DNA from: Cypionkella sp.
Lineage (GTDB): Bacteria; Pseudomonadota; Alphaproteobacteria; Rhodobacterales; Rhodobacteraceae
Length of the DNA: 41,642 nucleotides
Reading direction: 5' to 3'
NCBI RefSeq assembly: GCF_030652235.1
Contig: NZ_JAUSBA010000073.1
Span: 1-41,642 of the forward strand
Shown here: in pieces, positions 16,415-24,797 of the stretch
Numbering within the stretch: the first letter of the stretch is position 1
How the letters are laid out: each line of letters starts with the position of its first letter
The notes under the pieces: generated by a model
What the model was told of the DNA's origin: nothing
Database searches by the model: none
The model's input: only the letters and a program-made list of their open reading frames with translations
Position numbers and translations under genes: made by a program

Positions 16415-16434
16415 GGGCGGTGGTAACACCGCCC
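16415..16434 (+). promoter_or_regulatory. GNRA-capped hairpin between rpoA and rplQ
   Basis: Eight perfect pairs (16415-16422 with 16427-16434) capped by GTAA, six bases after the rpoA stop, with no T-run. It may protect the rpoA message end or act in processing. The rest of the 137-nt gap shows no gene. Confidence 0.5.
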
Positions 16435-16545
16435 AACCACAAATGCCCGGACTGCCGGGGAATAACAGGGCGCAAGCCCCAAGGTGAGCGGGACCAATCG
16501 TAGGCCCTGCCGGACAAAGTAAAACATAGCGAATAGGAGATTCCA

Positions 16546-16965
16546 ATGCGTCACGCCAATGGTTACCGCAAGCTAAACCGCACCCACGAACACCGCAAAG
16601 CGATGTTCGCCAACATGGCAGGTTCGTTGATCGAGCACGAGCAGATCAAAACCACTCTGCCGAAAGCCAAAGAACTGCGCCCGATCATCGAAAAGCTGAT
16701 CACCTTGGCCAAGCGCGGCGATCTGCACGCCCGTCGTCAGGCGCACTCGCAGCTGAAGCAAGACATCCACACCGCGCGCCTGTTCGAAATCCTTGGCCCG
16801 CGCTACCAGGATCGTCAGGGCGGTTACGTCCGCGTGCTGAAGGCCGGTTTCCGATATGGCGACATGGCTCCTATGGCAATCATCGAATTCGTGGATCGTG
16901 ATCCGAACGCCAAAGGTGCCGCAGACCACGCCCGCACCGCTGCCGAGGATGCGTTTGAAGCGTAA
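16546..16965 (+). CDS. rplQ: 50S ribosomal protein L17
   Basis: 139-residue L17 near the tunnel exit. It begins [20 protein letters not shown] and has [20 protein letters not shown] and [21 protein letters not shown] short Ala/Asp-rich tail follows the core. It is the last gene of the ribosomal cluster, closed by a strong terminator 25 nt later. Confidence 0.97.
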   Translation: MRHANGYRKLNRTHEHRKAMFANMAGSLIEHEQIKTTLPKAKELRPIIEKLITLAKRGDLHARRQAHSQLKQDIHTARLFEILGPRYQDRQGGYVRVLKAGFRYGDMAPMAIIEFVDRDPNAKGAADHARTAAEDAFEA

Positions 16966-16990
16966 GCTGAACCCATAGAATGTGTGAAGA

Positions 16991-17018
16991 AACCCGCCTT
17001 CTCTGGCGGGTTTTTTTT
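16991..17018 (+). terminator. Intrinsic terminator of the ribosomal cluster
   Basis: Arms 16991-16998 and 17005-17012 (8 bp) around TTCTCT are followed by a run of T up to 17018. This is a textbook rho-independent terminator separating rplQ from luxR. Confidence 0.9.
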
Positions 17019-17103
17019 GTTATCGAAAGATTGCGTGGGCTGCGTTGCCGTTGCGTTAACCACGGCAGTGTAGACTAAATCTCAAACGCCGCTTCCCTTC
17101 GCA

Positions 17104-17121
17104 ATCAATCTGCGGATTGAT
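17104..17121. promoter_or_regulatory. Inverted repeat upstream of luxR
   Basis: ATCAATC and GATTGAT (7 bp) flank TGCG, about 93 nt before the luxR start. A second small dyad, AACTG-CCTA-CAGTT, is at 17173-17186. Neither matches the classic 20-bp lux box, but either could be an operator for LuxR or another regulator. Confidence 0.3.
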
Positions 17122-17213
17122 GGTAAATTGGAAACAGCTTGTTGCTGATCCGCTTATAGTCGCCACCCGCCGAACTGCCTACAGTTGTAAATGAATCGAG
17201 AGATCGAAGAAAT

Positions 17214-17825
17214 ATGTCAGTAAAGCTAGGTATAGATGTCGAGTTGCACCAACTTTCGCTTATGGCCCCGGCGGGCTACTTTGTCGGGTTGCATATCCGT
17301 TTCACAGCGCCCTTGTTCACGTTCCAGACCTATGACCAGCGCTGGCTCGACTACTACACCGAAAAAGGCTACGTCCTGCGCGATCCAATGGTAGCCTGGG
17401 GCTTCAGTGCCACAGGCACCATCCGTTGGAGCGATAGTGCCCTGCCTGACCCGTTTGGCCTGTTCACCGAGGCCGCAAGATACGGTCTGAACTATGGCGC
17501 CACAATTGCCTGTGGCCCGGTCAAATCACGAACCATCGCCTCGTTTGCGCGGGCTGACCGCGAATTCGAGGATCACGAAATTGCAGCCATTGCCACCATT
17601 GTGCATCGGCTGCACGACGTGACAGAGCCGCCTGAAGAGCTGACCAAGGCTCAGATCGAGGCTCTGCGCTGTATCGCTGGGGGGGACCGGTTTACTGCCG
17701 CTGCGGCGAAACTGGGTATTTCAGAAAGTGCGCTCAAGGCGCGTATCACATCGGCGCGCGTGCGCCTGATGGCGCGCACCACAGCCGAAGCCATTCAGCG
17801 TGCAAAGGATTATCGGCTGATCTGA
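17214..17825 (+). CDS. luxR: LuxR-family acyl-homoserine-lactone-responsive regulator
   Basis: 203 residues, shorter than the 230-250 common in this family. The N-terminal autoinducer-binding domain keeps the six key residues by alignment to TraR: W44 and Y48 (RWLDYYTEKGY), D57-P58 (LRDPMVAWGF), W72 (TIRWSD) and G95 (YGLNYGATIAC). The C-terminal helix-turn-helix runs from about 140 (LTKAQIEALRCIAGG, KLGISESALKARITSARVRL). The shortening appears mostly at the N-terminus and linker. It lies 51 nt upstream of luxI on the same strand, so the two probably form a sense-and-synthesise pair. The ribosome site is weak. Its target genes are not evident from this window. Confidence 0.9.
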   Translation: MSVKLGIDVELHQLSLMAPAGYFVGLHIRFTAPLFTFQTYDQRWLDYYTEKGYVLRDPMVAWGFSATGTIRWSDSALPDPFGLFTEAARYGLNYGATIACGPVKSRTIASFARADREFEDHEIAAIATIVHRLHDVTEPPEELTKAQIEALRCIAGGDRFTAAAAKLGISESALKARITSARVRLMARTTAEAIQRAKDYRLI

Positions 17826-17839
17826 CAACCCCCTCCGCG

Positions 17840-17863
17840 ATGTTCTGACTGCCATCTGAACAT
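17840..17863. promoter_or_regulatory. Dyad in the luxR-luxI gap
   Basis: ATGTTC (17840-17845) and GAACAT (17858-17863) are perfect inverted repeats 12 nt apart, just before the luxI ribosome site CGGAG (17866-17870). It could be a LuxR operator or an RNA hairpin in the luxR-luxI message. It does not fit the lux-box consensus closely. Confidence 0.35.
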
Positions 17864-17876
17864 AACGGAGACCACC

Positions 17877-18467
17877 ATGCTCACCACCACACTTTCCTTT
17901 GCCAACCTCCACAACCATGGAGAGTTATTCGCGAACATGCTTCGCGCTCGGCGCGAGTTATTCATCGTTCATAACAAATGGGACCTGCCCGAGGCTTTGG
18001 GGATGGAATACGATCAGTACGACACTCCGGCCAGCCGCTGGGTTGTCGTGCATGATGATCAGGGCCGGGTTATGGCGGGCAACCGCCTGACCCCGACCAC
18101 TGCGAAATGTGGCATCTACAGCTATATGATCCGCGATGCGCAGCGCGGTCTGCTGGATACCATCCCGGCCAGTCTTTTGACCGATCAGGCCCCGGTGGCC
18201 GATCACATCTGGGAATCGAGCCGGCTGTTCGTCGCCCATGACGTGCCATCCTCGATCCGCCGCCGGGTGCATGCCCAGCTGATCGCGCAACTCGGCGACA
18301 CTGTGCGCAGCTTGGGGGCGACGCATTGCCTGACTCTGCTTGCCGCAACTTGGCCGCGTTGGGCCGACCGAGTGGGCGTGAAGATGAAAGCGATGGGCCC
18401 GGTGATGGAGATCGACGCCATCGACAACCAAGTGGTCGAGATGGATTTCAGCCTGACCAAACACTGA
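17877..18467 (+). CDS. luxI: Acyl-homoserine-lactone synthase, LuxI family
   Basis: 196 residues. The enzyme makes the quorum signal from S-adenosylmethionine and an acyl-ACP. The residues invariant in the family are present: R25, F29 and W35 (RARRELFIVHNKWDLP), E44, D46 and D49 (EYDQYD), R70 (AGNRLTPTT), and E113 and R116 (WESSRLFVAHD). CGGAG lies 6 nt before the ATG. The acyl chain length cannot be read from sequence. A run of 130 nt with GC-rich hairpins separates it from rarA. Confidence 0.94.
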   Translation: MLTTTLSFANLHNHGELFANMLRARRELFIVHNKWDLPEALGMEYDQYDTPASRWVVVHDDQGRVMAGNRLTPTTAKCGIYSYMIRDAQRGLLDTIPASLLTDQAPVADHIWESSRLFVAHDVPSSIRRRVHAQLIAQLGDTVRSLGATHCLTLLAATWPRWADRVGVKMKAMGPVMEIDAIDNQVVEMDFSLTKH

Positions 18468-18494
18468 CCAAACACCAAGCCAACCTGCGGCGGC

Positions 18495-18576
18495 CTGTGG
18501 GGAGCAGGGCCGCCCACAGACCTGCCATCGCAGTCTGGCAGCAGGGCAGGGCGCAATTCGCCTTCCCCCGCCCTGC
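18495..18576 (+). terminator. GC-rich hairpins after luxI
   Basis: CTGTGGG (18495-18501) pairs with CCCACAG (18513-18519). Further on, GCAGGGC (18541-18547) pairs with GCCCTGC (18570-18576), followed by TTT. The second is the more terminator-like. Both lie in the gap before rarA, which holds no gene. Confidence 0.35.
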
Positions 18577-18597
18577 TTTGCCGCGTAAACTAAGACG

Positions 18598-19908
18598 ATG
18601 TCAGACCTTTTCGACACCCCCGGAAAACCACAGCCCGCGGCCCCGCGCCCTTTGGCGGATCGGCTGCGTCCGCGCACCCTGTCCGAGGTGATTGGTCAAG
18701 GCCATGTCCTCGGCCCCGATGGACCGCTTGGTGCTATGTTGAACGCGCACAGCCTGTCCTCATTGATCCTCTGGGGCCCGCCCGGTGTGGGAAAGACCAC
18801 CATCGCTCGGCTTCTCGCACACCAATCCGACCTCGCCTTCGTGCAAATCTCAGCGATCTTCACCGGTGTGCCCGATCTGCGCAAAATGTTCGAATCCGCC
18901 AAAATTCGCCGCCAAAACGGCCAAGGAACACTGCTGTTTGTTGATGAAATCCATCGCTTTAACAAAGCCCAGCAAGACGGCTTCCTGCCCTATATGGAAG
19001 ACGGCACCATCCTTCTGGTCGGGGCCACCACCGAAAACCCCAGCTTCGAGCTCAACGCCGCTCTGTTGTCCCGCGCCCAAGTGATCATCCTTGAACGCCT
19101 CAATCTGATTGATCTGGAACTGCTCGCCCAACGCGCCGAGAAAGACCTGAACCGCGCCCTCCCCCTGAACGGCGATGCGCGTGAGGCGCTGATCGAGATG
19201 GCCGACGGCGATGGCCGCGCGCTTCTGAACCTGATCGAACAGGTCACCGCGTGGAAACTTGACAAACCGCTGACCCGCGACACCCTCGCCACCCGCCTGA
19301 TGCGGCGTGCGTCGAAATACGACAAATCCGGCGAAGAGCATTATAACCTGATCTCGGCCTTGCACAAATCGGTGCGCGGCTCTGATCCCGACGCTGCGCT
19401 TTATTGGTTCGCAAGGATGCTGGAAGGCGGCGAAGACCCGCGGTTCCTCGCCCGCCGCATCACCCGCATGGCTGTTGAGGACATCGGCCTCGCCGACCCG
19501 CAAGCCCAGCAAATCTGCCTCGAATCGTGGAACACTTTTGAGCGCCTCGGGTCGCCCGAAGGCGAACTGGCCCTTGCGCAAGCCCTTGTCTACCTCGCTC
19601 TCGCGCCCAAATCCAATGCGGTTTACCTAGCTTACAAAGCCGCCCGCGCGAGCGCCCGTGAAACCGGCAGCCAACCGCCGCCGCTGCACATCCGCAACGC
19701 ACCCACCAAACTGATGAAAGACATCGGCTACGGTGCGGGCTATGCCTATGACCACGACGCCGAAGACAGCTTCTCGGGTCAAAACTACTTCCCTGACGAT
19801 ATGAAGCGCCCAATCTACTACACCCCGCCCGAACGCGGCTTCGAGCGTGAACTCAAAAAACGCATCGACTATTTCGTCAAACTTCGCGCCAAGCGAAACA
19901 CCGACTAG
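18598..19908 (+). CDS. rarA: Replication-associated recombination ATPase RarA (MgsA)
   Basis: 436 residues, the AAA+ ATPase related to clamp loaders that acts at stalled replication forks. The Walker A motif GPPGVGKTT is near residues 60-68 and Walker B LLFVDEIHRF near 112-121. GATTENPSFELNAALLSRAQ carries the sensor 1 and arginine-finger region. The C-terminal half has LIMSALHKSVRGSDPDAALY-type sequence (here LISALHKSVRGSDPDAALYW) and the ending GYAYDHDAEDSFSGQNYFPD, characteristic of RarA. Length is typical. Not obviously cotranscribed with luxI. Confidence 0.95.
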   Translation: MSDLFDTPGKPQPAAPRPLADRLRPRTLSEVIGQGHVLGPDGPLGAMLNAHSLSSLILWGPPGVGKTTIARLLAHQSDLAFVQISAIFTGVPDLRKMFESAKIRRQNGQGTLLFVDEIHRFNKAQQDGFLPYMEDGTILLVGATTENPSFELNAALLSRAQVIILERLNLIDLELLAQRAEKDLNRALPLNGDAREALIEMADGDGRALLNLIEQVTAWKLDKPLTRDTLATRLMRRASKYDKSGEEHYNLISALHKSVRGSDPDAALYWFARMLEGGEDPRFLARRITRMAVEDIGLADPQAQQICLESWNTFERLGSPEGELALAQALVYLALAPKSNAVYLAYKAARASARETGSQPPPLHIRNAPTKLMKDIGYGAGYAYDHDAEDSFSGQNYFPDDMKRPIYYTPPERGFERELKKRIDYFVKLRAKRNTD

Positions 19909-20032
19909 CCCGCCGCTCCTCAGCCCTCTCAGGCTTCCACGCTTGTCACCTGCGCGACGTCAGCGAACAGCGCGCGTAAGCAAGCGATGAGCGGCAGTTG
20001 ACAAATCCCCCGCCTGCGCCCAATGAAACCTG

Positions 20033-20383
20033 ATGTTCTACACACTTTCCCAAGTCGCCCTCGGCGGCGCCATTGGCTCGGTTTTGCGCCACCTGTGCAT
20101 CTCCAGCCTCGGCGCACCCTGGGCCACCGCCCTCGTCAATATCGCGGGCAGCTTTGTCATGGGCATCTGCTTTGTTACCTTGGCGCGCACCAACCTGTCC
20201 CCCCTTCTGATGGCTGGCGTTCTAGGCGGCTTCACCACCTTCTCCGCCTTCAGCCTCGACAGCCTCAAACTCTGGCAATCCGGCCAAATCCCGCAGGCCG
20301 CAGTCTACACGCTGGCCTCCGTCACCCTCTCTCTCATAGCCGTCGCCCTTGGCGCAGCCCTAGCCCGTGGAGCCCTCGTATGA
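20033..20383 (+). CDS. crcB: Fluoride channel CrcB/Fluc
   Basis: 116 residues, four hydrophobic segments. Fluc channels export fluoride as antiparallel dimers in the inner membrane. Family marks are GGAIGSVLRHL near the N-terminus, the Asn of ALVNIAGSFVMG in TM2 and GGFTTFSAFSLD in TM3 with the paired Phe of the pore. I looked for the fluoride riboswitch upstream and did not see it. A TTGACA at 19998-20003 could be a -35 but lacks a good -10. It overlaps the next gene by 4 nt (ATGA). Confidence 0.94.
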   Translation: MFYTLSQVALGGAIGSVLRHLCISSLGAPWATALVNIAGSFVMGICFVTLARTNLSPLLMAGVLGGFTTFSAFSLDSLKLWQSGQIPQAAVYTLASVTLSLIAVALGAALARGALV

Positions 20384-21420
20384 GCGACGTTCAACTGATC
20401 ACTGTCACCGAAAATGAAGGCGAACAGCGCCTTGACCGCTGGTTCAAAAAGCGCTTTCCGCAAGTCACCCAAGGCCATGTCGAAAAGATGTGCCGCACGG
20501 GCCAAGTCCGCGTCGATTCTGCGCGGGCCAAGGCATCCGATCACATATCCCCCGGCCAAACTGTCCGCATTCCGCCGCTGCCCGATGCCGCAGCCCCGGT
20601 CCAACGCCGCGCTGGCAGCTATTCGGCGGCCGATGAAAAGATGATCCAGAACGCCGTGCTGTGGAAGGATGAGCATATCATCATCCTCAACAAGCCCCCC
20701 GGCCTGCCCAGCCAAGGCGGTTCCGGCCAAGGCGATCGCCATGTCGATGGCCTGACTGAAGCTTTGAAATTCGGCTATAAAGAGCGCCCCAAGTTGGTAC
20801 ACCGCTTGGATAAAGACACTTCGGGCTTGTTGATGCTCGCCCGCACCGACCGCGTGGCGCGCGCGCTGTCAGAAGCCCTGCGCCACCGCCTGACCCGAAA
20901 AATCTACTGGGCCGCCGTCGCAGGTGTGCCGCACCCCCGTCAGGGCTCGATCAAATACGGCTTGCAAAAATCCGGCGGCGGTCGTCACGGCGACGAAAAG
21001 ATGATCTGTATCCATCCCGCCAAAATGGCCGAACACCCCGACGCCAAGCGCGCCCAGACCGATTATTTCACGCTGTGGTTCCTCGGTTCCCGCCTGTCGT
21101 GGATGGCGTTGGAACCGGTGACTGGTCGTACCCACCAACTTCGCGCCCATATGGCCGAGATGGGGCATCCAATTTTGGGCGACAGCAAATACGGCGTCTC
21201 TGGCACCGAGAACATGGGCGACGGCTGGGGCGCCAGCATTGGCGGCGACATCAGCCGCAAGCTGCACCTGCACGCTCGCATGCTGACCATCGAACACCCG
21301 ATCCTGAAGAAAATGATGACCTTCACCGCGCCTCTGCCCGAACATATGGCCCGCACGTGGAAGACGCTCGACTGGGGCGAAAATCAAGTACCCGCCGATC
21401 CGTTCTCGGGCTTTGAATAA
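20380..21420 (+). CDS. rluC: RluC-type 23S rRNA pseudouridine synthase
   Basis: 346 residues. The N-terminal S4 RNA-binding domain (QRLDRWFKKRFPQVTQGHVE, about residues 15-75) is followed by the RluA-family catalytic domain. The catalytic Asp is in LVHRLDKDTSGLLMLART. Downstream TGRTHQLRAHMAEMGHPILG is typical. E. coli RluC modifies 23S positions 955, 2504 and 2580; which uridines are targeted here is not visible. The start is the ATG overlapping the crcB stop. The same frame is open from 20023, but that part is only the crcB shadow. Confidence 0.92.
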   Translation: MSDVQLITVTENEGEQRLDRWFKKRFPQVTQGHVEKMCRTGQVRVDSARAKASDHISPGQTVRIPPLPDAAAPVQRRAGSYSAADEKMIQNAVLWKDEHIIILNKPPGLPSQGGSGQGDRHVDGLTEALKFGYKERPKLVHRLDKDTSGLLMLARTDRVARALSEALRHRLTRKIYWAAVAGVPHPRQGSIKYGLQKSGGGRHGDEKMICIHPAKMAEHPDAKRAQTDYFTLWFLGSRLSWMALEPVTGRTHQLRAHMAEMGHPILGDSKYGVSGTENMGDGWGASIGGDISRKLHLHARMLTIEHPILKKMMTFTAPLPEHMARTWKTLDWGENQVPADPFSGFE

Positions 21421-21433
21421 GCGGAGCGGGCAG

Positions 21434-22141
21434 GTGAGCGCGTGGACCGCGAAACGCTTTTGGAAACAAGCCGTGGCTAGCCCTTGCGACGGCGGTTTCA
21501 CCGTAACCCTTGACGGGCGCGCGGTGAAAACGCCGGCCAAGCGCCTGCTGGTTTTGCCGACCATGGCGATGGCCGAAGTCATCGCCACCGAGTGGGATGC
21601 CCAACAAGGCCGGGTGAAGCCTGAAACCATGCCCGCCACCCGCGCCGCCAATTCCGCCATCGACAATGTGGCCATCCAATTCGCCGCCGTGGCGCAGGAC
21701 CTCGCCCGCTACGGCGAAACCGATCTGCTTTGCTACCGCGCCACCGGCCCGCAAGAACTGATCGACCTTCAAGCCGATGCCTGGGATCCGCTGTTGGACT
21801 GGTCCACCGCCGCCCTGCGCGCGCCCTTGATCGCCACCGCAGGCGTGATGCACATCCGACAGCCGGAAACCTCCATTGCCAAGCTGACGGCGCAGGTCCA
21901 CGCTTTCACGCCGTTCCAACTTGCTGCCGTGCATGACTTGATCGCGATTTCCGGCTCGTTGATCCTCGCCCTTGCTGTCACCCGAGGCCGCTTGTCGCTG
22001 GACGAAGCCTGGCGTTTAAGCCGAATCGACGAGACCTGGCAGAACGAGCTTTGGGGCGTCGATGAAGACGCAGCCGCGCTAGAATCGCTTAAACGGCAGG
22101 CATTGGTCGAGGCGGCACGATTCTTCGCTTTGTGCGGGTAA
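21434..22141 (+). CDS. ATP12-family F1-ATPase assembly chaperone
   Basis: 235 residues from the GTG at 21434. In mitochondria ATP12 binds the F1 alpha subunit before assembly; alphaproteobacteria have homologs. Visible: the N-terminal KRFWKQAVASPCDGGFTVTL with DGRAVKTPAKRLLVLPT, TEWDAQQGRVKPETMPATR and the C-terminal DEAWRLSRIDETWQNELWG, all typical. A TTG at 21413 is in frame inside rluC, but the GTG with GGAGCGGGCAG before it is favoured. It follows rluC by 13 nt, likely in the same operon. Confidence 0.9.
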   Translation: MSAWTAKRFWKQAVASPCDGGFTVTLDGRAVKTPAKRLLVLPTMAMAEVIATEWDAQQGRVKPETMPATRAANSAIDNVAIQFAAVAQDLARYGETDLLCYRATGPQELIDLQADAWDPLLDWSTAALRAPLIATAGVMHIRQPETSIAKLTAQVHAFTPFQLAAVHDLIAISGSLILALAVTRGRLSLDEAWRLSRIDETWQNELWGVDEDAAALESLKRQALVEAARFFALCG

Positions 22142-22201
22142 CAATCTTCTCCCATCTTGCCGCTTCTTTGCACATTCTGTCGGTCTGACTGCCCCAAAGC
22201 G

Positions 22202-22229
22202 TTATGATCGCGGCAAAATCCGTTATATT
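22202..22229 (+). promoter_or_regulatory. Candidate promoter of the amino acid transporter operon
   Basis: TTATGA (22202-22207), a 16-nt spacer and TATATT (22224-22229), in the 231-nt gap before the binding-protein gene. The -10 is good and the -35 weak, which would suit an activated promoter. No GG-N10-GC sigma-54 site was found nearby. Confidence 0.35.
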
Positions 22230-22307
22230 GGCAGTTTTGCTTGACCGATTGCGCAGCTATGCCAAGTATGGACGACACTGGCGGCTCCGTTCGTCATAGG
22301 GAGCGTA

Positions 22308-22353
22308 CCCGCATATCATGCGGGACATATAACCTTCGCCCGAAAAACGGGCG
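22308..22353 (+). promoter_or_regulatory. Two hairpins in the transporter-operon leader
   Basis: CCCGCA/TGCGGG (22308-22313 with 22319-22324) around TATCA, and CGCCCG/CGGGCG (22337-22342 with 22348-22353) around AAAAA. The second is 19 nt before the aapJ ATG and just upstream of its ribosome site AGAGG. Confidence 0.4.
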
Positions 22354-22372
22354 GAAACAGCAAGAGGTAAGA

Positions 22373-23389
22373 ATGAAAAAATCCGTATTCTTCGGCGCAC
22401 TCGCGGCCACCACAGTCTTGGCAGGGTCGGCATTTGCCGGCACACTGGATGACGTGAAAGCCCGTGGCGAGCTGATCTGCGGCGCAAACGTCGGTCTGAC
22501 CGGCTTTGGCGCACCGGATGCAACCGGCGCTTACGTCGGCTTCGACGTTGATCTGTGCAAAGCCATCGCTGCCGCCGTTCTCGGCGACGCGTCGAAAGTC
22601 AAATACGTCCCCACCACCGGCGAGACTCGCTTCACCGCACTGGCTTCTGGCGAAGTTGACGTGCTGATCCGCAACTCGACCTGGACCTTCTCGCGCGATA
22701 CCGACCTCAAGTTCGATTTTGTCGCGGTGAACTACTATGACGGCCAAGGCTTCATGGTGAAAAAAGAGCTGGGCGTGTCCTCGGCCAAAGAACTCGACGG
22801 CGCGACTGTCTGTATCCAGACTGGCACGACCACCGAACTGAACTTGGCCGACTTCTTCAAGTCGAACAACATCAGCTACACCCCGGTCACCGTCGGCGAC
22901 GACTCGGAAGCTTTGCGTCAGTACGATGCCGGTGCTTGCGACGCCTACACCACCGACGCATCTGGTCTGGCTGCATCGCGCGCTTCGCTCGCAAACCCGG
23001 CTGATCACATCATCCTGCCGGAAATCATCTCGAAAGAGCCGCTCGGCCCGGTCGTGCGTCACGGCGACAACAACTGGGGCGATATCGTCCGTTGGACCTA
23101 TTACGCTTTGCTCGAAGCTGAAGAAAAAGGCATCACCAAAGCCAATATCGACACCGTTGGCACCTCGACCACCGACCCAGAAGTCAAGCGTCTGCTTGGC
23201 CTTGAAGGCGACATGGGTGCTATGATGGGGCTTGATAAAGAATGGGCCAAGCGCGCCATCGCTGCATCCGGCAACTATGGCGAGATCTTTGAAACCAACA
23301 TCGGCACCTCGACCCCAATCGGTCTGGCACGCGGCCTGAACGCATTGTGGACCCAAGGTGGGCTGCAATACGCGCCGCCGTTCCGGTAG
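22373..23389 (+). CDS. aapJ: Periplasmic amino-acid-binding protein (AapJ/BztA type)
   Basis: 338 residues, with a signal peptide MKKSVFFGALAATTVLAGSA cleaved after about residue 22 (AFA-GT). It binds L-amino acids for the ABC transporter encoded next; the R. capsulatus homolog BztA serves Glu, Gln, Asp and Asn. The mature start TLDDVKARGELICGANVGL and the segments GFDVDLCKAIAAAVLGD and LIRNSTWTFSRDTDLKFDF are typical of the family. A longer frame from 22241 was rejected for lack of a signal-like start. Followed by a hairpin that could stabilise its message and lower permease expression. Confidence 0.94.
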   Translation: MKKSVFFGALAATTVLAGSAFAGTLDDVKARGELICGANVGLTGFGAPDATGAYVGFDVDLCKAIAAAVLGDASKVKYVPTTGETRFTALASGEVDVLIRNSTWTFSRDTDLKFDFVAVNYYDGQGFMVKKELGVSSAKELDGATVCIQTGTTTELNLADFFKSNNISYTPVTVGDDSEALRQYDAGACDAYTTDASGLAASRASLANPADHIILPEIISKEPLGPVVRHGDNNWGDIVRWTYYALLEAEEKGITKANIDTVGTSTTDPEVKRLLGLEGDMGAMMGLDKEWAKRAIAASGNYGEIFETNIGTSTPIGLARGLNALWTQGGLQYAPPFR

Positions 23390-23401
23390 TATCTGACCAT
23401 C

Positions 23402-23425
23402 AGGGCGCGGGTGAAACCGCGCCCT
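23402..23425 (+). terminator. Hairpin between aapJ and aapQ
   Basis: Nine perfect pairs (23402-23410 with 23417-23425), loop GTGAAA, followed by ACTCTTAACC without a clean T-run. Such structures after binding-protein genes commonly give partial termination, so that the binding protein outnumbers the membrane parts. Confidence 0.65.
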
Positions 23426-23533
23426 ACTCTTAACCAAGATCACTTCATCTTGATCCGGCACATCACCTGACCGCAGGGAACCACCCCAAACGACTGGCAA
23501 AAGTCCGGCAGCGGTAGGGCAGGGGGAATACAT

Positions 23534-24796
23534 ATGACGCTCGTGACCGAGCCACCGAAAGCAAACTTTCGGTTGGGCATGTTGATTTACGACACCCGCT
23601 ACCGCAGCTACACCATCCAGGTGATCGTTCTGATCCTGTTCCTGATGGGTGTCGCGTGGCTGGCCAACAACACCATCGAGAATCTCGCCGCCAAGGACAA
23701 AGACATCAACTTTGGCTTCCTGTGGAACCGTGCGGGCTACGATATTGATCAGCACTTAATCCCGTACACCAATGATGACACCCACTTCCGCGCCCTTCTG
23801 GTGGGCTTGGGCAATACGCTCGTCGTCGCCTTGGTCGGCTGTTTCTTCTCGACGATCCTCGGCGTGATCATCGGCGTGCTGCGGCTGTCGAAAAACTGGC
23901 TCGTCGCCCGCCTGATGACGATTTACATCGAGATCTTCCGCAACATCCCCCTGCTGCTTTGGATCATCCTTGTCTATGTGGTGTTCTCAGAAACCCGGCC
24001 CGCGCCGCGAGACTTCAAAATCGTCGAAGGCCAAACCTCTGCCGCGCATATGAATTTCTTCGACACCATCGCTGTCACCAACCGCGGAACCAACGTGCCC
24101 GCACCGTTGCTGACCAATCCGCTGCCGACCGTGCATCTGGGCTTCCTGCCGATCAGCCTGTCGCTGATCGCCGTCATCGTGGTGATAGCAGCCTCGATCT
24201 ACGCCAATATCCTGTTGCGCCGCCGCACCAAAGTCGTCCAGGAAGCCACCGGTATCCGCCCCACGATCTGGTGGAAATCCCTGCTGATCCTGTGCGTGCC
24301 GGTTGTGGCCCTACTGTTCGCCATGGGCCTGCATTGGGAATATCCGGTGTTCAAGGGCTTCAACTTTAACGGCGGCATCAACATCGCCCATTCATTTACC
24401 GCTCTGACCATCGCCCTCACCCTTTACTACGCCTCGGTGATCGCAGAAACCGTCCGCGCCGGCATTCAAGCCATCAGTCGCGGCCAGTCCGAGGCCTCTG
24501 CCGCCCTCGGCATCCGCCCCGGTCGCATCATGAGCCTCGTGATCCTGCCGCAAGCCCTGCGGGTGATCATCCCGCCGCTGATCTCGCAATATCTGTCGCT
24601 GACCAAGGACACCTCGCTGGGCATCGCCGTCAGCTACCTTGATCTGCGCGGCACTCTGGGCGGCATCACCCTGAACCAAACCGGGCGCGAGTTGGAATGT
24701 ATGACCTTGATGATGTTGATCTATTTGATCATCAGCCTGATCATCTCTGCGGTGATGAACGCCTATAACGCCTCTGTCAAACTGAAGGAGCGTTAG
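23534..24796 (+). CDS. aapQ: Amino acid ABC transporter permease AapQ/BztB
   Basis: 420 residues, inner-membrane subunit. The permease fold with the EAA loop (GQSEASAALGIRPGRIMSLV near residue 316, then LPQALRVIIPPL) binds the ATPase. A large segment between the first helices (about residues 65-200) is inserted relative to short HisM-type permeases, as in AapQ and BztB. GGGGGAAT precedes the ATG. One base separates the stop from the start of aapM. Confidence 0.92.
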   Translation: MTLVTEPPKANFRLGMLIYDTRYRSYTIQVIVLILFLMGVAWLANNTIENLAAKDKDINFGFLWNRAGYDIDQHLIPYTNDDTHFRALLVGLGNTLVVALVGCFFSTILGVIIGVLRLSKNWLVARLMTIYIEIFRNIPLLLWIILVYVVFSETRPAPRDFKIVEGQTSAAHMNFFDTIAVTNRGTNVPAPLLTNPLPTVHLGFLPISLSLIAVIVVIAASIYANILLRRRTKVVQEATGIRPTIWWKSLLILCVPVVALLFAMGLHWEYPVFKGFNFNGGINIAHSFTALTIALTLYYASVIAETVRAGIQAISRGQSEASAALGIRPGRIMSLVILPQALRVIIPPLISQYLSLTKDTSLGIAVSYLDLRGTLGGITLNQTGRELECMTLMMLIYLIISLIISAVMNAYNASVKLKER

Positions 24797-24797
24797 G

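Noticed and set aside
19909-20032. Fluoride riboswitch before crcB
   Set aside because: I looked for the conserved pseudoknot sequence and did not find it in this 124-nt gap.
22225-22245. Sigma-54 promoter before aapJ (TTGGCA...TTGC)
   Set aside because: GG and GC elements are only 7 nt apart instead of about 10.
22316-23755. Reverse-strand open frame (479 codons) over aapJ
   Set aside because: The forward strand encodes a clear signal-peptide-bearing binding protein; the reverse frame has no family features.
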